Source of the DNA: Caldilineaceae bacterium
GTDB lineage: Bacteria; Chloroflexota; Anaerolineae; Caldilineales; Caldilineaceae
DNA length: 64,000 nt
NCBI GenBank assembly: GCA_022824025.1
Contig: JAJEBF010000014.1
Location: 124,001-188,000 of the forward strand
Reading direction: 5' to 3'
The notes beneath the pieces were generated by a model. The model saw nothing but the letters and a program-made list of their open reading frames with translations. It made no database searches and had not been told where the DNA came from. Position 1 is the first letter of the stretch. Each line of letters starts with the position of its first letter. This document shows, one piece after another, positions 36,183 through 46,484 of this stretch. Position numbers and translations under genes: made by a program.

Positions 36183-37772
36183 ATGTCAATGCAACCACTA
36201 CTGATCAACGGTGAATTTCGCGCCGCCGCCAATCCAACCGGCAGCTACCATTCGACCAATCCCATGACGGGCGATAAGTTGCCCTGGTCATTCCCCTACT
36301 CCGAGTGGGATGATATCGAAGCGGTCCTGCAGGCGGCTGCCGAAGCTGTTTCCGAGCTCCGTAGCGCCCCCCGGCAGCTCCTGGCAGATTTCCTCGACAC
36401 CTACGCCGACCGCATCGAACAGAGAAGCGATGTCCTCGTCGAAGCCGCGCACCTGGAAACCGGCCTGCCCGCGCCCACGCGCCTTCAATCCATCGAACTT
36501 CCCCGCACCACCGATCAGCTGCGCCAGGCCGCGGCAGCCGTTCGCGCCCGCTCCTGGACACAGGCAACCATCGATACCGATGCCAACATCCGCTCCTTCT
36601 ACGGTCCCCTGGAGGGTGCAGTCGTCGTCTTCGGGCCGAATAACTTTCCCTTTGCCTTCAACGGCGCAGCCGGAGGAGACTTCGCCGCCGCCATCGCCGC
36701 CGGCAGCCCGGTCATCGCCAAGGCGCACTCCAGCCACTCCCGCACAAGCCAGCTGCTCGCGGAGGCCGCCCTCGAAGCGATCGGCATCACGGGCGCGCCC
36801 AAGGGGCTTGTACAGCTGATCTATCGCTTCAAACCGGAATACGGCTACGATCTGGTTGCCGATCACCGTGTGGCGGCCGTCGGTTTCACCGGCAGCCGCA
36901 GCGGCGGAATGCGGCTGAAGGAAGTTGCTGACCGCCTCGGCAAGCCAATCTACCTGGAAATGTCCAGCATCAACCCCATCCTCATCTTGCCCGGCGCACT
37001 TTCTGAGCGCTCCCAGGATATCGCCGAGGAGTTCTTTACATCCTGCACCATGGGGACCGGTCAGTTCTGCACCAATCCCGGGCTTGTCATGACCATGGCC
37101 GGCGCAGAGGCGGAGACTTTTGTCGAGCAGTCCGCAGCGCTGTTCGACGACGGCGCAGCCGGCGTCTTGCTCAACCGCGGCGTCTCGGAAGGCATGGACG
37201 AATCGATCCGGATCCTGACCAGCAACGGGGCAGAAGTGGTCGCCGGCGGCGCAGCCGCGGATGCGCCCGGTTATTTCTACGAAAACACACTGCTCACCGT
37301 GTCCGGGGAACAGTTTCTCGCCAATCCCCAGGATATGCAGACCGAGGCCTTCGGGCCGTCCTCGCTCGTCATTCTGGCCAGGGACGCCGACCAGATGGCG
37401 CAGATCATCCAGTGCTTCGAAGGCAACCTCACCGGCTGCCTCTACACAGACAGCGCCGGCGCCGATGATGAACTGTACGACCGCCTGGCGCCGCAACTGC
37501 GCGCCAAAGTCGGCAGGCTCCTGAACGACAAAATGCCCACCGGCGTGGCCGTCACACCTGCCATGAACCACGGCGGCCCCTTCCCGGCCACCGGACATCC
37601 CGGCTTCACCTCCGTCGGCATTCCCTCTAGCATTCGCCGTTTTGCCGCGCTTTACAGCTACGACAACGTGCGTCAACACCGTCTTCCGCCGGAGTTGCAA
37701 GACAAAAATCCAACCGGAAAGATGTGGCGCCTCATTGACCAGCAGTGGACACAGGACGACATCGGCGCCTGA
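36183..37772 (+). CDS. NADP-type aldehyde dehydrogenase (2,5-dioxovalerate dehydrogenase-like)
   Basis: A 529-residue aldehyde dehydrogenase of the ketoglutarate-semialdehyde/2,5-dioxovalerate family, which completes oxidation of pentose or hexaric acids to 2-oxoglutarate. N-terminus MSMQPLLINGEF; cofactor segment GFTGSRSGG near residue 235; catalytic Glu in YLEMSSINPILIL; catalytic Cys in TMGTGQFCTNPG near 295. It is separated by 60 bases from the upstream dehydratase, consistent with an operon for a sugar-acid route. All catalytic residues are present. Assignment to this subfamily is by length and order of motifs; substrate is inferred. Confidence 0.87.
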   Translation: MSMQPLLINGEFRAAANPTGSYHSTNPMTGDKLPWSFPYSEWDDIEAVLQAAAEAVSELRSAPRQLLADFLDTYADRIEQRSDVLVEAAHLETGLPAPTRLQSIELPRTTDQLRQAAAAVRARSWTQATIDTDANIRSFYGPLEGAVVVFGPNNFPFAFNGAAGGDFAAAIAAGSPVIAKAHSSHSRTSQLLAEAALEAIGITGAPKGLVQLIYRFKPEYGYDLVADHRVAAVGFTGSRSGGMRLKEVADRLGKPIYLEMSSINPILILPGALSERSQDIAEEFFTSCTMGTGQFCTNPGLVMTMAGAEAETFVEQSAALFDDGAAGVLLNRGVSEGMDESIRILTSNGAEVVAGGAAADAPGYFYENTLLTVSGEQFLANPQDMQTEAFGPSSLVILARDADQMAQIIQCFEGNLTGCLYTDSAGADDELYDRLAPQLRAKVGRLLNDKMPTGVAVTPAMNHGGPFPATGHPGFTSVGIPSSIRRFAALYSYDNVRQHRLPPELQDKNPTGKMWRLIDQQWTQDDIGA

Positions 37773-37846
37773 CGCCGGCAAACTGAAACGGGCGACGATG
37801 CAGTCGATGCAGTCATCGCCTTCGCGCGAGGGGGAGCGGGTCGGCC

Positions 37847-39289
37847 CTAGAGCCCGTACGCCTCCTTCGCCAGCCCATATGCCAGGGCGTGCGCCATGGC
37901 ATAGGCGTCCTCGTCATCAATCTGGCCTTCCACCAGCAACCCGGCAAGCCAGTCACAGGCGATGCGCCGCCACAGTTCATGCCGGGAAGGAATCGAAGCA
38001 AACGCACGCGTGTCGTCATTGAATCCGACCGAGTTGTAAATGCCTGCTGTCTCCATCACCTGGGCAAAGAAATTTCGCATCCCGTTGATGCTGTCGTAGA
38101 ACCACCACGGCGGGCCGATACGTAGAATCGGATAATGCCCCGCCAGCGGAGCAAGCTCCCTGGCGCTGGTTGACTCGTCCAATGTAAACAGAATCAGTCG
38201 CAGGGAAGGATGGGAGCCAAATCGGTCCAATAAGGGTTTCAGGTTGCGTGTAAAGTCGAGCGCATGGGGGATGTCCGCGCCCTTGTCCGCGCCGAAGCGG
38301 CTGAAGACAGCGTGATTGTGGTTGCGAATCGAGCCTGGGTGAAGCTGCATCACCAAGCCGTCCTCGCTGCTCATGCGGGCCATCTCTACGAGCATGTGTC
38401 CCGTAAAGCGCCGCGCGTCGTCGGCGGACGCCTTGCCCGCCAGCCCGCGCTGGAAGATAGCCTCGGCCTCAGCCGGCGACAGTACCTCGGTATATGGTGT
38501 CTCCGCCGCATGATCCGTGGCCGTCGCGCCCATCTCCTTGAAGAATGCGCGCCGGCCTTCAAGGGCTGCTATGTAGCCGCCGTAGCCGCCAATGTCCATG
38601 CCTGATACTGCCCGCAGCAGCTCAATCTGCTCCTGCCAGTCCGGCTGATCGAGACCGTTCACAACCTTGTCAGGACGAAATGTCGGGAAAATCCTGCCGT
38701 TCCAGTCCGACTCTCTGATAGCCTTGTGGTGTTCAAGCGTGTCGGTGGCCGCGTCGGTCGTGGTCAAGGCTTCCACCCCGAACTGCTCGTACAGCTTTCG
38801 CGGCGTGAAGTCAGGCGCCGCCAGCCGCTCGGCAATCCTGTCGTAAACTGTCTGCGCATTCGCCGGCGTCAGCTTCTCGGTGATGCCAAACAGATCGTGA
38901 AGCTCGTCCCGCAGCCACAACCCGGTCGGCGTGCCCTGAAAGAGATGATAGTTTTCCGCAAAGGTCTGCCATATTTTGCGGTGGTCCGTCTCGACCGCGC
39001 TCGCATCCTCCCCTTCGTTTACAGATACGCCCTGCGCTTCGAGCGGAACGCCCTGGGAATAGAGCATCCGAAACACATAATGGTCCGGAATCAGAAAGAA
39101 CTCCGCCGGGGATTCGAAATGGTAAGAAGCCTCGGCGAAAAGCTGCGGGTCCACATGACCGTGCGGGCAGATCAAGGGGAGTTCGGCCACGCTCTCGAAC
39201 AAGGCCCGCGCCGCGCGGCGCTGTTCACTGCTGCCGCTGAAATAGCGATCAGCCCGTTCAGGCATATAATTGCGTAAAGACGGTTTCAC
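37847..39289 (-). CDS. uxaC: Uronate (glucuronate/galacturonate) isomerase
   Basis: A 480-residue enzyme converting D-glucuronate or D-galacturonate to the keto-uronate. Start MKPSLRNYMPERADRYFSG; metal motif ICPHGHVDPQLF near residue 40; MQLHPGSIRNHN near residue 320; RAFASIPSRHELWRR near the C-terminus. First gene in the hexuronate module; converges with the aldehyde dehydrogenase gene and diverges from the SDR at 39470. A tandem GATGCAGTC repeat lies just beyond its 3' end (37797-37814). Confidence 0.93.
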   Translation of the reverse strand: MKPSLRNYMPERADRYFSGSSEQRRAARALFESVAELPLICPHGHVDPQLFAEASYHFESPAEFFLIPDHYVFRMLYSQGVPLEAQGVSVNEGEDASAVETDHRKIWQTFAENYHLFQGTPTGLWLRDELHDLFGITEKLTPANAQTVYDRIAERLAAPDFTPRKLYEQFGVEALTTTDAATDTLEHHKAIRESDWNGRIFPTFRPDKVVNGLDQPDWQEQIELLRAVSGMDIGGYGGYIAALEGRRAFFKEMGATATDHAAETPYTEVLSPAEAEAIFQRGLAGKASADDARRFTGHMLVEMARMSSEDGLVMQLHPGSIRNHNHAVFSRFGADKGADIPHALDFTRNLKPLLDRFGSHPSLRLILFTLDESTSARELAPLAGHYPILRIGPPWWFYDSINGMRNFFAQVMETAGIYNSVGFNDDTRAFASIPSRHELWRRIACDWLAGLLVEGQIDDEDAYAMAHALAYGLAKEAYGL

Positions 39290-39469
39290 GGAAATTTCCT
39301 TTCTCTGTTACCGAGCCGGAATATAGGATTGACGTAAGAGGCAGTTGAATCAATGCAAGACCATCCTGCGCCCGTTTCCCACTGATTATAGCTGAACAAA
39401 ACCGCAAGACGCGAGGAGGACCCAATCCCGGAACAATCCTGCCTCGCTCCTCACAGTTAGGAGATCGCC

Positions 39470-40315
39470 ATGAGTATCTGGGAACAGTTCTCACTGAATG
39501 GAAAAGTTGCCGTCGTCACCGGCGGCACCGGCGTCCTCGGCGGCGCAATGGCGCGCGGTCTGGCCGCAGCCGGCGCGCGCGTGGCCGTCATGGGCCGCCG
39601 CGGCGACGTTGCTCGTCAGGTCGCCGCCGACATCGTATCCGCCGGCGATGAAGCCATCCCTCTGCCCGCCGACGTTCTCGACGAGGAAAGTCTGAAATCA
39701 GCCTGCCGGACCCTCATCGACAGCTGGGGCAGCGTAGACATCCTGATCAACGCCGCAGGCGGCAACCGCCCCGACGCCACCGTCTTCGGAGACCTCACCT
39801 TCTTCAATGTCCCGCGCGTCGCGCTCGAAGGCGTCGTCGGTCTCAACTTCACCGGCACCGTTCTCCCTATCCAGGTTTTCGGCGAACCCATGGCGCGACA
39901 AGGCAATGGCTCCATCATCAACATCTCCTCCATGGCCGCCCAAAAGGTGCTTACTCGCGTCATGGGCTACTCCGCCGCCAAAGCAGCCGTAGACAACCTG
40001 ACCCGCTGGCTGGCCGTGGACCTCGCCCAAAAGCACGGCGCCGGGCTGCGCGTCAACGCGATCGCCCCCGGCTTCTTCATCGGCGAACAGAACCGGGCCC
40101 TCCTGACCAATGTGGACGCCCCGCCCCGCCCCGACGGGGCCCCGACCCTCACCGAACGGGGCCAGCAGATCGTCGACCATACGCCCATGGGCCGCTTCGG
40201 CGAGCCCGATGAACTGATTGGCGCCGCCATCTGGCTGGCCAGCGACGCATCCCAATTCGTCACCGGCGTTGTCCTCCCCGTAGACGGAGGTTTCTCAGCC
40301 GCCAGCGGCATCTGA
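39470..40315 (+). CDS. SDR family D-mannonate oxidoreductase-like (fructuronate reductase)
   Basis: A 281-residue SDR. Cofactor loop VVTGGTGVLGGAMARGLA, Asn in INAAGGNRPD, catalytic Ser in NISSMAAQKV and YSAAK in GYSAAKAAVDNL, ending LPVDGGFSAASG. It resembles SDR-type D-mannonate oxidoreductases that reduce fructuronate to mannonate, the step after uronate isomerase. A GGAGA box precedes the ATG. Genes for mannonate dehydratase and KDG kinase/aldolase are not seen nearby unless the 34959 enolase takes that role. Function is probable, from context and similarity. Confidence 0.82.
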   Translation: MSIWEQFSLNGKVAVVTGGTGVLGGAMARGLAAAGARVAVMGRRGDVARQVAADIVSAGDEAIPLPADVLDEESLKSACRTLIDSWGSVDILINAAGGNRPDATVFGDLTFFNVPRVALEGVVGLNFTGTVLPIQVFGEPMARQGNGSIINISSMAAQKVLTRVMGYSAAKAAVDNLTRWLAVDLAQKHGAGLRVNAIAPGFFIGEQNRALLTNVDAPPRPDGAPTLTERGQQIVDHTPMGRFGEPDELIGAAIWLASDASQFVTGVVLPVDGGFSAASGI

Positions 40316-40396
40316 TCACACGCGGCAAGATGCCCTGCCAGAGCGGGACGCGCGCCGCGCGCCGCCCGCCCGCAGCGCTTCCCCTCCCCCTGTTTC

Positions 40397-40425
40397 TTGC
40401 CCCGCGCACTGAAGAAATGTATATT
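40397..40425 (+). promoter_or_regulatory. Promoter for glnS
   Basis: TTGCCC (40397-40402), 17-base spacer, TATATT (40420-40425). Leader of about 90 bases before the ATG at 40520. Confidence 0.6.
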
Positions 40426-40519
40426 GTCTTACAGTGACTAGAAGGAATGACAAGCCGGTCTACACCCGCTTCTGATCCGTCCGCAACCGGCGGCGCGTCC
40501 GTTCGCCCAGGGAGTTACG

Positions 40520-42211
40520 ATGAACGAATCATCTGAATCGGCCAGGGATTTCATCCGCGAAGCGATATCCGAAGACTTTGCCGAGGGTCGCTTTAATGGC
40601 CGATTTCAAACACGCTTTCCCCCAGAGCCAAACGGCTACCTGCATATTGGGCACGCCAAAGCCATCGGCCTCAACTTCGACGTGGCCGAAGAGTTCAACG
40701 GCCGCTGCAACCTGCGCTTCGACGACACCAACCCTCTCAAAGAGGAACAGGAATTTGTCGAAGCGCAGCTGAAGGACATCCGCTGGCTTGGGTACGAACC
40801 GGCCAGCGTCCTTTACGCCTCCGACTACTTCGACCAGCTCTACCAGTGGGCGCTACAACTCGTCCGCGAAGGTCGCGCATACGTCGACGATCTCAGCCAG
40901 GAAGAGATTCGCGCCCACCGCGGCACCCTGACCGAACCTGGCGCAAACAGCCCCTATCGAGATCGCTCAATCTCCGAAAACCTCGACCTGTTCCAGCGCA
41001 TGAAGGCAGGCGAATTCCCTGATGGCGCACGCGTCCTGCGCGCCAAAATCGACATGAGTTCGCCCAATATCAACCTGCGCGACCCCGTCATGTACCGCAT
41101 TCGCCATGCAGAGCACCAGCGCACCGGCGACAACTGGTGCATCTACCCAATGTACGACTGGGCCCATGGCCAGTCCGACTCCTTCGAAGGCGTCACCCAT
41201 TCCCTCTGCTCGCTCGAGTACCTCAACCACCGCCCGCTGTACGACTGGTATCTCGAGTCTTTGGGGGTTTACCACCCCCGCCAGATCGAGTTCGCAAAGC
41301 TGGAGTTCACATACATCGTGACCAGCAAGAGGCGCCTCCTGCGTCTCGTCGAAGAAGGTTATGTGAGCGGCTGGGACGACCCCCGCATGCCCACCCTGGC
41401 CGGACAACGCCGACGCGGCGTGCCCGCCAAAGCGCTGCGCGACCTCTGCCGCCACGTTGGCGTCGCCCGCACCAACAGCACAGTCGAAATCGAGCTGCTG
41501 GAGCACTTCATCCGCCAGGAGCTGAACCAGACCGCCATGCGCGTGATGGGCGTCCTCGATCCTCTTCCAGTCGTGATCACGAACTACCCCGAATCCGAGA
41601 CCGAATGGCTTGACGCAGTCAACAATCCCGAGGACGACAGCGCCGGCGTCCGCAAGGTCCCCTTCAGCCGCAATCTCTACATCGAGCGTGACGACTTCAT
41701 GGAAGACCCCCCGCGCAGGTTCCATCGCATGGCCCCCGGCCGCGAGGTCCGTCTCCGCTGGGGTTACTTCATCCGCTGTGAAGAAGTGATCAAGAACGAC
41801 GACGGGGAGGTTGTCGCCCTCCACTGCACCTACGATCCCGAAACCAGGGGCGGCTACGCGCCCGACGGCCGCAAAGTGCGCGGCACAATCCACTGGGTGA
41901 GCGCCGACCATGCCGTTCCCGTCCAGGTGCGCCTCTATGACCGTCTCTTCAACGCCGAAGATCCCTTTGACGCGCCCGAAGGCCAGGACTTCATCGCCAA
42001 CCTGACGCCCGACTCTCTGACCGTCCTCGAAGGCGTGCAACTGGAACCCAGCGTGACCGACTTGGCAGTCGGCCAGACCGTGCAGTTCGAGCGCAAAGGC
42101 TACTTCTGCCTCGATCCCGACAGCGAGGAAAGTCAACTCATCTTCAACCGCACGATCACCCTGCGCGACACATGGGCGCGCATGCAGTCAAGGAAGGGCG
42201 GCCGTCGTTAG
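40520..42211 (+). CDS. glnS: Glutamine--tRNA ligase
   Basis: A 563-residue class I synthetase charging tRNA-Gln directly. HIGH motif in [18 protein letters not shown] near residue 40, KMSKS-like loop [11 protein letters not shown] near residue 260, and C-terminal anticodon-binding beta barrels. Length and order match bacterial GlnRS. Presence of GlnRS means this lineage need not rely on GatCAB for Gln-tRNA. The upstream promoter suggests its own transcription unit. Confidence 0.96.
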   Translation: MNESSESARDFIREAISEDFAEGRFNGRFQTRFPPEPNGYLHIGHAKAIGLNFDVAEEFNGRCNLRFDDTNPLKEEQEFVEAQLKDIRWLGYEPASVLYASDYFDQLYQWALQLVREGRAYVDDLSQEEIRAHRGTLTEPGANSPYRDRSISENLDLFQRMKAGEFPDGARVLRAKIDMSSPNINLRDPVMYRIRHAEHQRTGDNWCIYPMYDWAHGQSDSFEGVTHSLCSLEYLNHRPLYDWYLESLGVYHPRQIEFAKLEFTYIVTSKRRLLRLVEEGYVSGWDDPRMPTLAGQRRRGVPAKALRDLCRHVGVARTNSTVEIELLEHFIRQELNQTAMRVMGVLDPLPVVITNYPESETEWLDAVNNPEDDSAGVRKVPFSRNLYIERDDFMEDPPRRFHRMAPGREVRLRWGYFIRCEEVIKNDDGEVVALHCTYDPETRGGYAPDGRKVRGTIHWVSADHAVPVQVRLYDRLFNAEDPFDAPEGQDFIANLTPDSLTVLEGVQLEPSVTDLAVGQTVQFERKGYFCLDPDSEESQLIFNRTITLRDTWARMQSRKGGRR

Positions 42212-42352
42212 CTTCCAGGGCTTGCCGTGGCAGTAAGTCCATTCGGGCTCCGTCGATCTTACGGGCTCTTTCGGGTGGATCTGATCAGTTTCAGGTCCCG
42301 AAATCCTTCGACTCCTGCGCTTCCCTGCTCTGTACACGAAAGGACTTGAACA

Positions 42353-42751
42353 ATGCCAAACGGGGGTATTGCGCGACTACTTGAGAATCGCCGTGCGGCA
42401 TTCTATGAGTTCGGCGAAAGGGGATGGGGCGATACTCCGGAGGAAAGGCAAGTTGAAAGCGCGCTGAGAGCCCAATTTGAACTTGAAGATGTGGTACTCA
42501 CCCTGCTCGTCCAAGCCAAAATCGATGGTGAACGGGCCGGTGCATCGCCGGCAGAGTACAGTCTGAGCCCCCGACAGATCAGCGAAAGGATCGGGATCTT
42601 CTCCAAAGCGGTATGGGGCGCCAACACAGACGAAATCGTCTGCGGCATCCTGGGAAAACTGATTTCTGATGGGCTGGTCGCAAAATGCGACGACGCTACA
42701 GGCGGCGCCGGGGGGGCCAAGGCATACACGGTTTTGGACGTGACCGATTGA
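42353..42751 (+). CDS. Small protein with putative winged-helix C-terminus
   Basis: A 132-residue protein not recognised. The N-terminal ~50 residues are acidic and helical; the C-terminal part (LSPRQISERIGIFSKAVWG, then ISDGLVAKCDDATGGAGGAK) looks like a helix-turn-helix followed by a wing. AAAGGA precedes the ATG. It converges with the DUF429 gene. A DNA-binding or regulatory role is only suggested. Confidence 0.6.
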   Translation: MPNGGIARLLENRRAAFYEFGERGWGDTPEERQVESALRAQFELEDVVLTLLVQAKIDGERAGASPAEYSLSPRQISERIGIFSKAVWGANTDEIVCGILGKLISDGLVAKCDDATGGAGGAKAYTVLDVTD

Positions 42752-42760
42752 CCCTGCCCG

Positions 42761-43537
42761 TCACCTCCGCTTCGGTGGCTTTGGAACCAGGATGTGCCCC
42801 TCCTCCAACGAACCATATTTCCTTGCCGCCCTCGGCCCGTGCCACCACAAGAATGAAGCAATGTACGCGCAAGTTACCGCGTCCAGCTCGTCCTCATACG
42901 CCTGCATTGCAGACCCGCGCAACCCGTGAACGTCCGTGCCTTTCAGCAGCCGCCTGGTCCTCCGCAGCCGCGGATTCGCCTTCCTCAGCTTTCTCAGCAG
43001 CGAGCGGTACCGGTCCAATTCCGACCAGCGCTCCTCAAAACTTCGCCCCCGCCCCCGCTTGTACTTGAGAGTGCGGTCCAGCCCAAACAACGCGACCAGC
43101 GCCGGATGCGGATATACCTCGCACACCAGCCGCGCCTTGGTGCGCCGGGGAACAACATCGGACTCTGAGAACTTGAAGCGCTCCGACAGCGCCGCCGTCA
43201 GGGCCTCCCCGCGCACGACGCCGTCGCGGGCCAGCAACCTCCGGTTCGCCGGGTACGCGCCCGCCTGAAAACGCTGCCAGTCCGCCGAAAGCGCTCGGTC
43301 GCACGCCCTGATTCCCGTCTCGTTCGGCACCCGCAGCGGCGCATCCACCGCCACAATCGAACCGTTCCGCCGCGACAGGTGCGCGCCAACAAAATCGACG
43401 ATCTCAGACAACTTGACCAGGCTGCCCGTACTCGCCACCAAACGGCCCTTCCGAATCACCGCGACGCCGGACGGGTTCCTGTCGCCCCACGCCAAATCAA
43501 TTCCGATAAAGGAGGGCTTCCCTCGTTTCTTTGCCAT
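42761..43537 (-). CDS. DUF429 (RNase H-fold) domain protein
   Basis: A 258-residue protein with the DUF429 pattern: FIGIDLAWGDRNPSGVAVI near the start, VAVDAPLRVPNETGIRACDR near residue 65, and EDELDAVTCAYIASFLWW near 215. Acidic residues are placed as in RNase H-like nucleases. A basic middle (KYKRGRGRSFEERWSELDR) suggests nucleic-acid contact. Function of the family is not established. Confidence 0.8.
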   Translation of the reverse strand: MAKKRGKPSFIGIDLAWGDRNPSGVAVIRKGRLVASTGSLVKLSEIVDFVGAHLSRRNGSIVAVDAPLRVPNETGIRACDRALSADWQRFQAGAYPANRRLLARDGVVRGEALTAALSERFKFSESDVVPRRTKARLVCEVYPHPALVALFGLDRTLKYKRGRGRSFEERWSELDRYRSLLRKLRKANPRLRRTRRLLKGTDVHGLRGSAMQAYEDELDAVTCAYIASFLWWHGPRAARKYGSLEEGHILVPKPPKRR

Positions 43538-43663
43538 TCAGGACCTCCCTCTGTTGCGCTGACACGCACTCTCTTTCCCCCTCCAGGCTCCCGACGGGCG
43601 AATCCGGTTGGCGGGCCCGATTCCCGATCGGCCTGCCCCCCGGGGTACAGTCCCCCAACGTGG

Positions 43664-44779
43664 TCAACTGCCCCGCCGCAGGCAGACCTTGTCCACAGTC
43701 ACCTCCTCCAGATACGCCTCGTCCACCACCGCGCCGTGTCCCGGGCCGTCCGGAACGGTCAAGGTGCTGTTGCTGTTGAGCGTAAAAGGATTGCTGACAA
43801 TATCCCGCTTGTAATAACGGTCGTTGGCGCTGATATCGCCCGGCAGCGTAAAGTTGGGCAGGCTCGCCAGCGCCACGCTGGTCGCCCGTCCGATCCCCGT
43901 CTCCAACATGCCCCCATGCCACACGGGAATGCCCGCCTCTTTGCACATGTCATGCACGGCCACGGAATCGGCCAGCCCGCCAATCCGTGATGGCTTGACG
44001 TTGATCACGCCGCACGCATTCAACTCCAACGCCCAGCGCGCGTGATCCGGCGATACGATACTCTCGTCCAGGCAGACGGGCGTCTCAATCAGCTTGGCCA
44101 GCTTGGCATGGTCAAATATGTCATCATGGTCAAGCGGTTGTTCGTTCAGCAGCAGATCAAACGGGTCCAGCTGCCGCAGATGTTCCGCATCCTCCAAATG
44201 ATAGATACTGTTGCCGTCTACTTGCAGCAGCAACTCCGGCCAGCGTTCCCGTACCGCACGCGTCGGCTGAACGTCCCATCCCGGCTTGATCTTCAGCTTG
44301 ACCCGCTGGTAGCCGTCCTCCAGGTACCCCTCCACCGTGTCCAGCAGCTCGCCAACGCTCGCCTGAATCGGGACACTCACGCCGACCGCCACCTCCTCCC
44401 GCGTGCCGCCCAGGAGTTCGGCCAGCGAAACACCCTTCGCCCGCGCAAAGAGGTCCCAAACGGCAAACTCCAGGCCCGCTTTCGCCATCCGGTTGGCGCG
44501 CACACGCTTGAAGATCCCCCGCACATCCTCCGGCCCGGCAATCTCCGCCTCCAGCAACATCGGCCCCAGAAACTCCCGCTGCATCATCAACGCCGTGTGA
44601 TACGTCTCCTCGTTGTACCACGGTCCGTCACTGACCGGCGACTCGCCCCAGCCCGTGGCCCCGTCTGCGTCCACTCGGACGATGACGGCATCGCTTCCCT
44701 CGTGCCGCCAGCCGCTGGTCTCAAAGGGGCGCACGTAAGGCATATGTATGCGGCGCAGTTCAATTCGATCGATTTTCAT
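43664..44779 (-). CDS. Enolase-superfamily enzyme, N-succinylamino acid racemase / o-succinylbenzoate synthase-like
   Basis: A 371-residue protein of the NSAR/MenC2 group. The KxK pair is seen in VKLKIKPGWDV, metal-ligand Asp in LLQVDGNSIY, and the second catalytic Lys in INVKPSRIGG; WHGGMLETGIGRA is typical of this group. The ATG at 44779 begins at homology (MKIDRIELRRIHMPYVRPFE). No other menaquinone or lysine genes are adjacent, so racemisation of N-acyl amino acids is as likely as a role in menaquinone synthesis. It follows the Gfo/Idh/MocA gene by 395 bases. Confidence 0.87.
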   Translation of the reverse strand: MKIDRIELRRIHMPYVRPFETSGWRHEGSDAVIVRVDADGATGWGESPVSDGPWYNEETYHTALMMQREFLGPMLLEAEIAGPEDVRGIFKRVRANRMAKAGLEFAVWDLFARAKGVSLAELLGGTREEVAVGVSVPIQASVGELLDTVEGYLEDGYQRVKLKIKPGWDVQPTRAVRERWPELLLQVDGNSIYHLEDAEHLRQLDPFDLLLNEQPLDHDDIFDHAKLAKLIETPVCLDESIVSPDHARWALELNACGVINVKPSRIGGLADSVAVHDMCKEAGIPVWHGGMLETGIGRATSVALASLPNFTLPGDISANDRYYKRDIVSNPFTLNSNSTLTVPDGPGHGAVVDEAYLEEVTVDKVCLRRGS

Positions 44780-45174
44780 GGCTGGATTCCTGTTTTCCTG
44801 AATTGTGGAATGTTCGAGGGGCAATGAAATGGCGCTGCCCACTGGGAACGGGGCCGCGCCCCGCGGCAGAGATCGCCGGCGCCTATCCTTCCATTTGAGC
44901 GCAATCTGGTGGGACGCGAACTGGTTGCCGCCCAGGAGCGTTCAGTTCAACGCCGCGTTGAAAAAGATCGGCTTTTCATCGGGGGAGCCTTCGCGACAGA
45001 GCCGGCGTTGTCCTCATGGGGGAAGCGGGCGAGGAGTGTATCTTCAAGGGGGGCAGCCCGCCGGCGCTGATTCCTTCTCATCCCCGACCAGAAAAGTTGA
45101 CGGTCCAGGGACTGACCGTACCAGAAACCGGCCCGCGGGCCGCCCCCCCTCTGAACGTTCTTACGTTCTGTCTT
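44780..45174. other. Intergenic region, nothing recognised
   Basis: About 395 bases between two minus-strand genes. GC-rich, with no supported coding frame, tRNA or clear promoter. GAACGTTCTTACGTTC at 45154-45169 is a small repeat of ACGTTC of unknown meaning. Confidence 0.5.
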
Positions 45175-46374
45175 CTACGCCGCGTATACGCAGTCTACCT
45201 GGCGTTTGCTTGCCGCCGACTCCAGAATCGCGTCGCAAATCACCGCGTTGCGATAGCCGTCCACAAAATCGGCGCCGATGGGAGACACCGCGCCGTCATT
45301 GACAATGCAATCCAACAGATGCGTAATCTCATGCACAAAGGCATGTTCCCAGCCGATCATGTGCCCCTGGGGCCACCAGTTTTCCCACCAGGGGTGGGAC
45401 GGCTCAGAAACAAGCACATTGCGGAAACCCTGGGCCTCAGCCGGTTCGTCGCCTACCCAGAAGATCTCCAGCTCATTCAAACGTTCCAGGTTGAAGACGA
45501 TGCTCGCCTTCTCGGCATTGATCTCAAGGCGCTGACCGTTCTTGCGCCCTGCCGCAAAACGGCTGGCCTCAACCGTGCCAATCGCGCCGTTATCAAACTC
45601 GAGCAGCGCCGTGAAGGCATCGTCCACGTCCACCTTGCCCATCGTGCCGTCGTCCCAGGGCCGGTCTTCAATGAAGGTGCGCGTCATACCCGAAACACTC
45701 TTCACCTCGCCCACCAGGTAACGCCCCAGATCGATAATATGCGCCCCCAGGTCTCCCAGCGCGCCGCTGCCCGCCGCCGACTTCTGCAACCGCCAGATCA
45801 TCGGCAGGTCGTAGTGCGCCATCACCCACTCCTGCAGATACACTGCGCGGAAGTGGTAGATCTTCCCCAGCAAACCGGAGTCTACCAGCTTGCGAATCTG
45901 ACGGATCGCCGGCACGAAGCGATAGTTGAAGGCCACCATGTGCTTCACATTCGCCTTCTGCACAGCCTCCAGCATGCTCTGCGCCTCATCCGCCGTCCGC
46001 GCCAGCGGCTTCTCGCACAAAATGTGCTTGCCCCGCTCGGCCGCCAATATACACGGATCCGCGTGCGCGTCATTCGGCCCGCCGTTGTCAAAGAGCTGAA
46101 TGTCATCGTTATCCAGCATCGCCCGCCAGTCCGTGTAATAGCCCTCGTAGCCGTAACGCCGCGCGGCCTCCGCCACGGCATCCTCGTTTCGTCCCGCAAT
46201 ACCAACCAACCTCGGCACTGCCGGCGGCGGATACATCATATGCGCAATGTTCAACATCGCATGGCTATGGGCCTTGCCCATAAAGGCGTATCCCAGCATC
46301 CCCACACCGATCTCCGGGGCGTCGCCTTCTGCACGCGCTCCGGCCATCGAAGTGAATCCGGATCCTTCACTCAT
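45175..46374 (-). CDS. Gfo/Idh/MocA family oxidoreductase
   Basis: A 399-residue NAD(P)-dependent dehydrogenase, probably sugar or inositol. Rossmann start VGMLGYAFMGKAHSHAM near residue 24, conserved Lys in CEKPLARTADEA near residue 117, and GDLGAHIIDLGRYLVGE with the catalytic D/H near residue 205. It lies 110 bases downstream of the sugar-phosphate-isomerase-like gene on the same strand, a pairing common in inositol- and sugar-catabolic clusters. Start at 46374 is uncertain by ~10 residues. Confidence 0.87.
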   Translation of the reverse strand: MSEGSGFTSMAGARAEGDAPEIGVGMLGYAFMGKAHSHAMLNIAHMMYPPPAVPRLVGIAGRNEDAVAEAARRYGYEGYYTDWRAMLDNDDIQLFDNGGPNDAHADPCILAAERGKHILCEKPLARTADEAQSMLEAVQKANVKHMVAFNYRFVPAIRQIRKLVDSGLLGKIYHFRAVYLQEWVMAHYDLPMIWRLQKSAAGSGALGDLGAHIIDLGRYLVGEVKSVSGMTRTFIEDRPWDDGTMGKVDVDDAFTALLEFDNGAIGTVEASRFAAGRKNGQRLEINAEKASIVFNLERLNELEIFWVGDEPAEAQGFRNVLVSEPSHPWWENWWPQGHMIGWEHAFVHEITHLLDCIVNDGAVSPIGADFVDGYRNAVICDAILESAASKRQVDCVYAA

Positions 46375-46484
46375 AGGTCAGTCCCTCTTCTGTTCTCTGA
46401 TTTCTGGCGTCAATTGTCGACCGCCTTCCGCCCGCCCGCATCTTGACGAACAGCCGGCTGAACTGTCGGCGGTCCCGTCAGCTT

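Noticed and set aside
37773-37846. Tandem GATGCAGTC unit between two convergent genes as a CRISPR or terminator
   Set aside because: Only two 9-base units and an imperfect hairpin; no spacer pattern and no T-tract.
45016-46446. 476-codon frame antisense to the Gfo/Idh/MocA gene
   Set aside because: Arg/His-rich, no motifs; explained as a codon-bias shadow.
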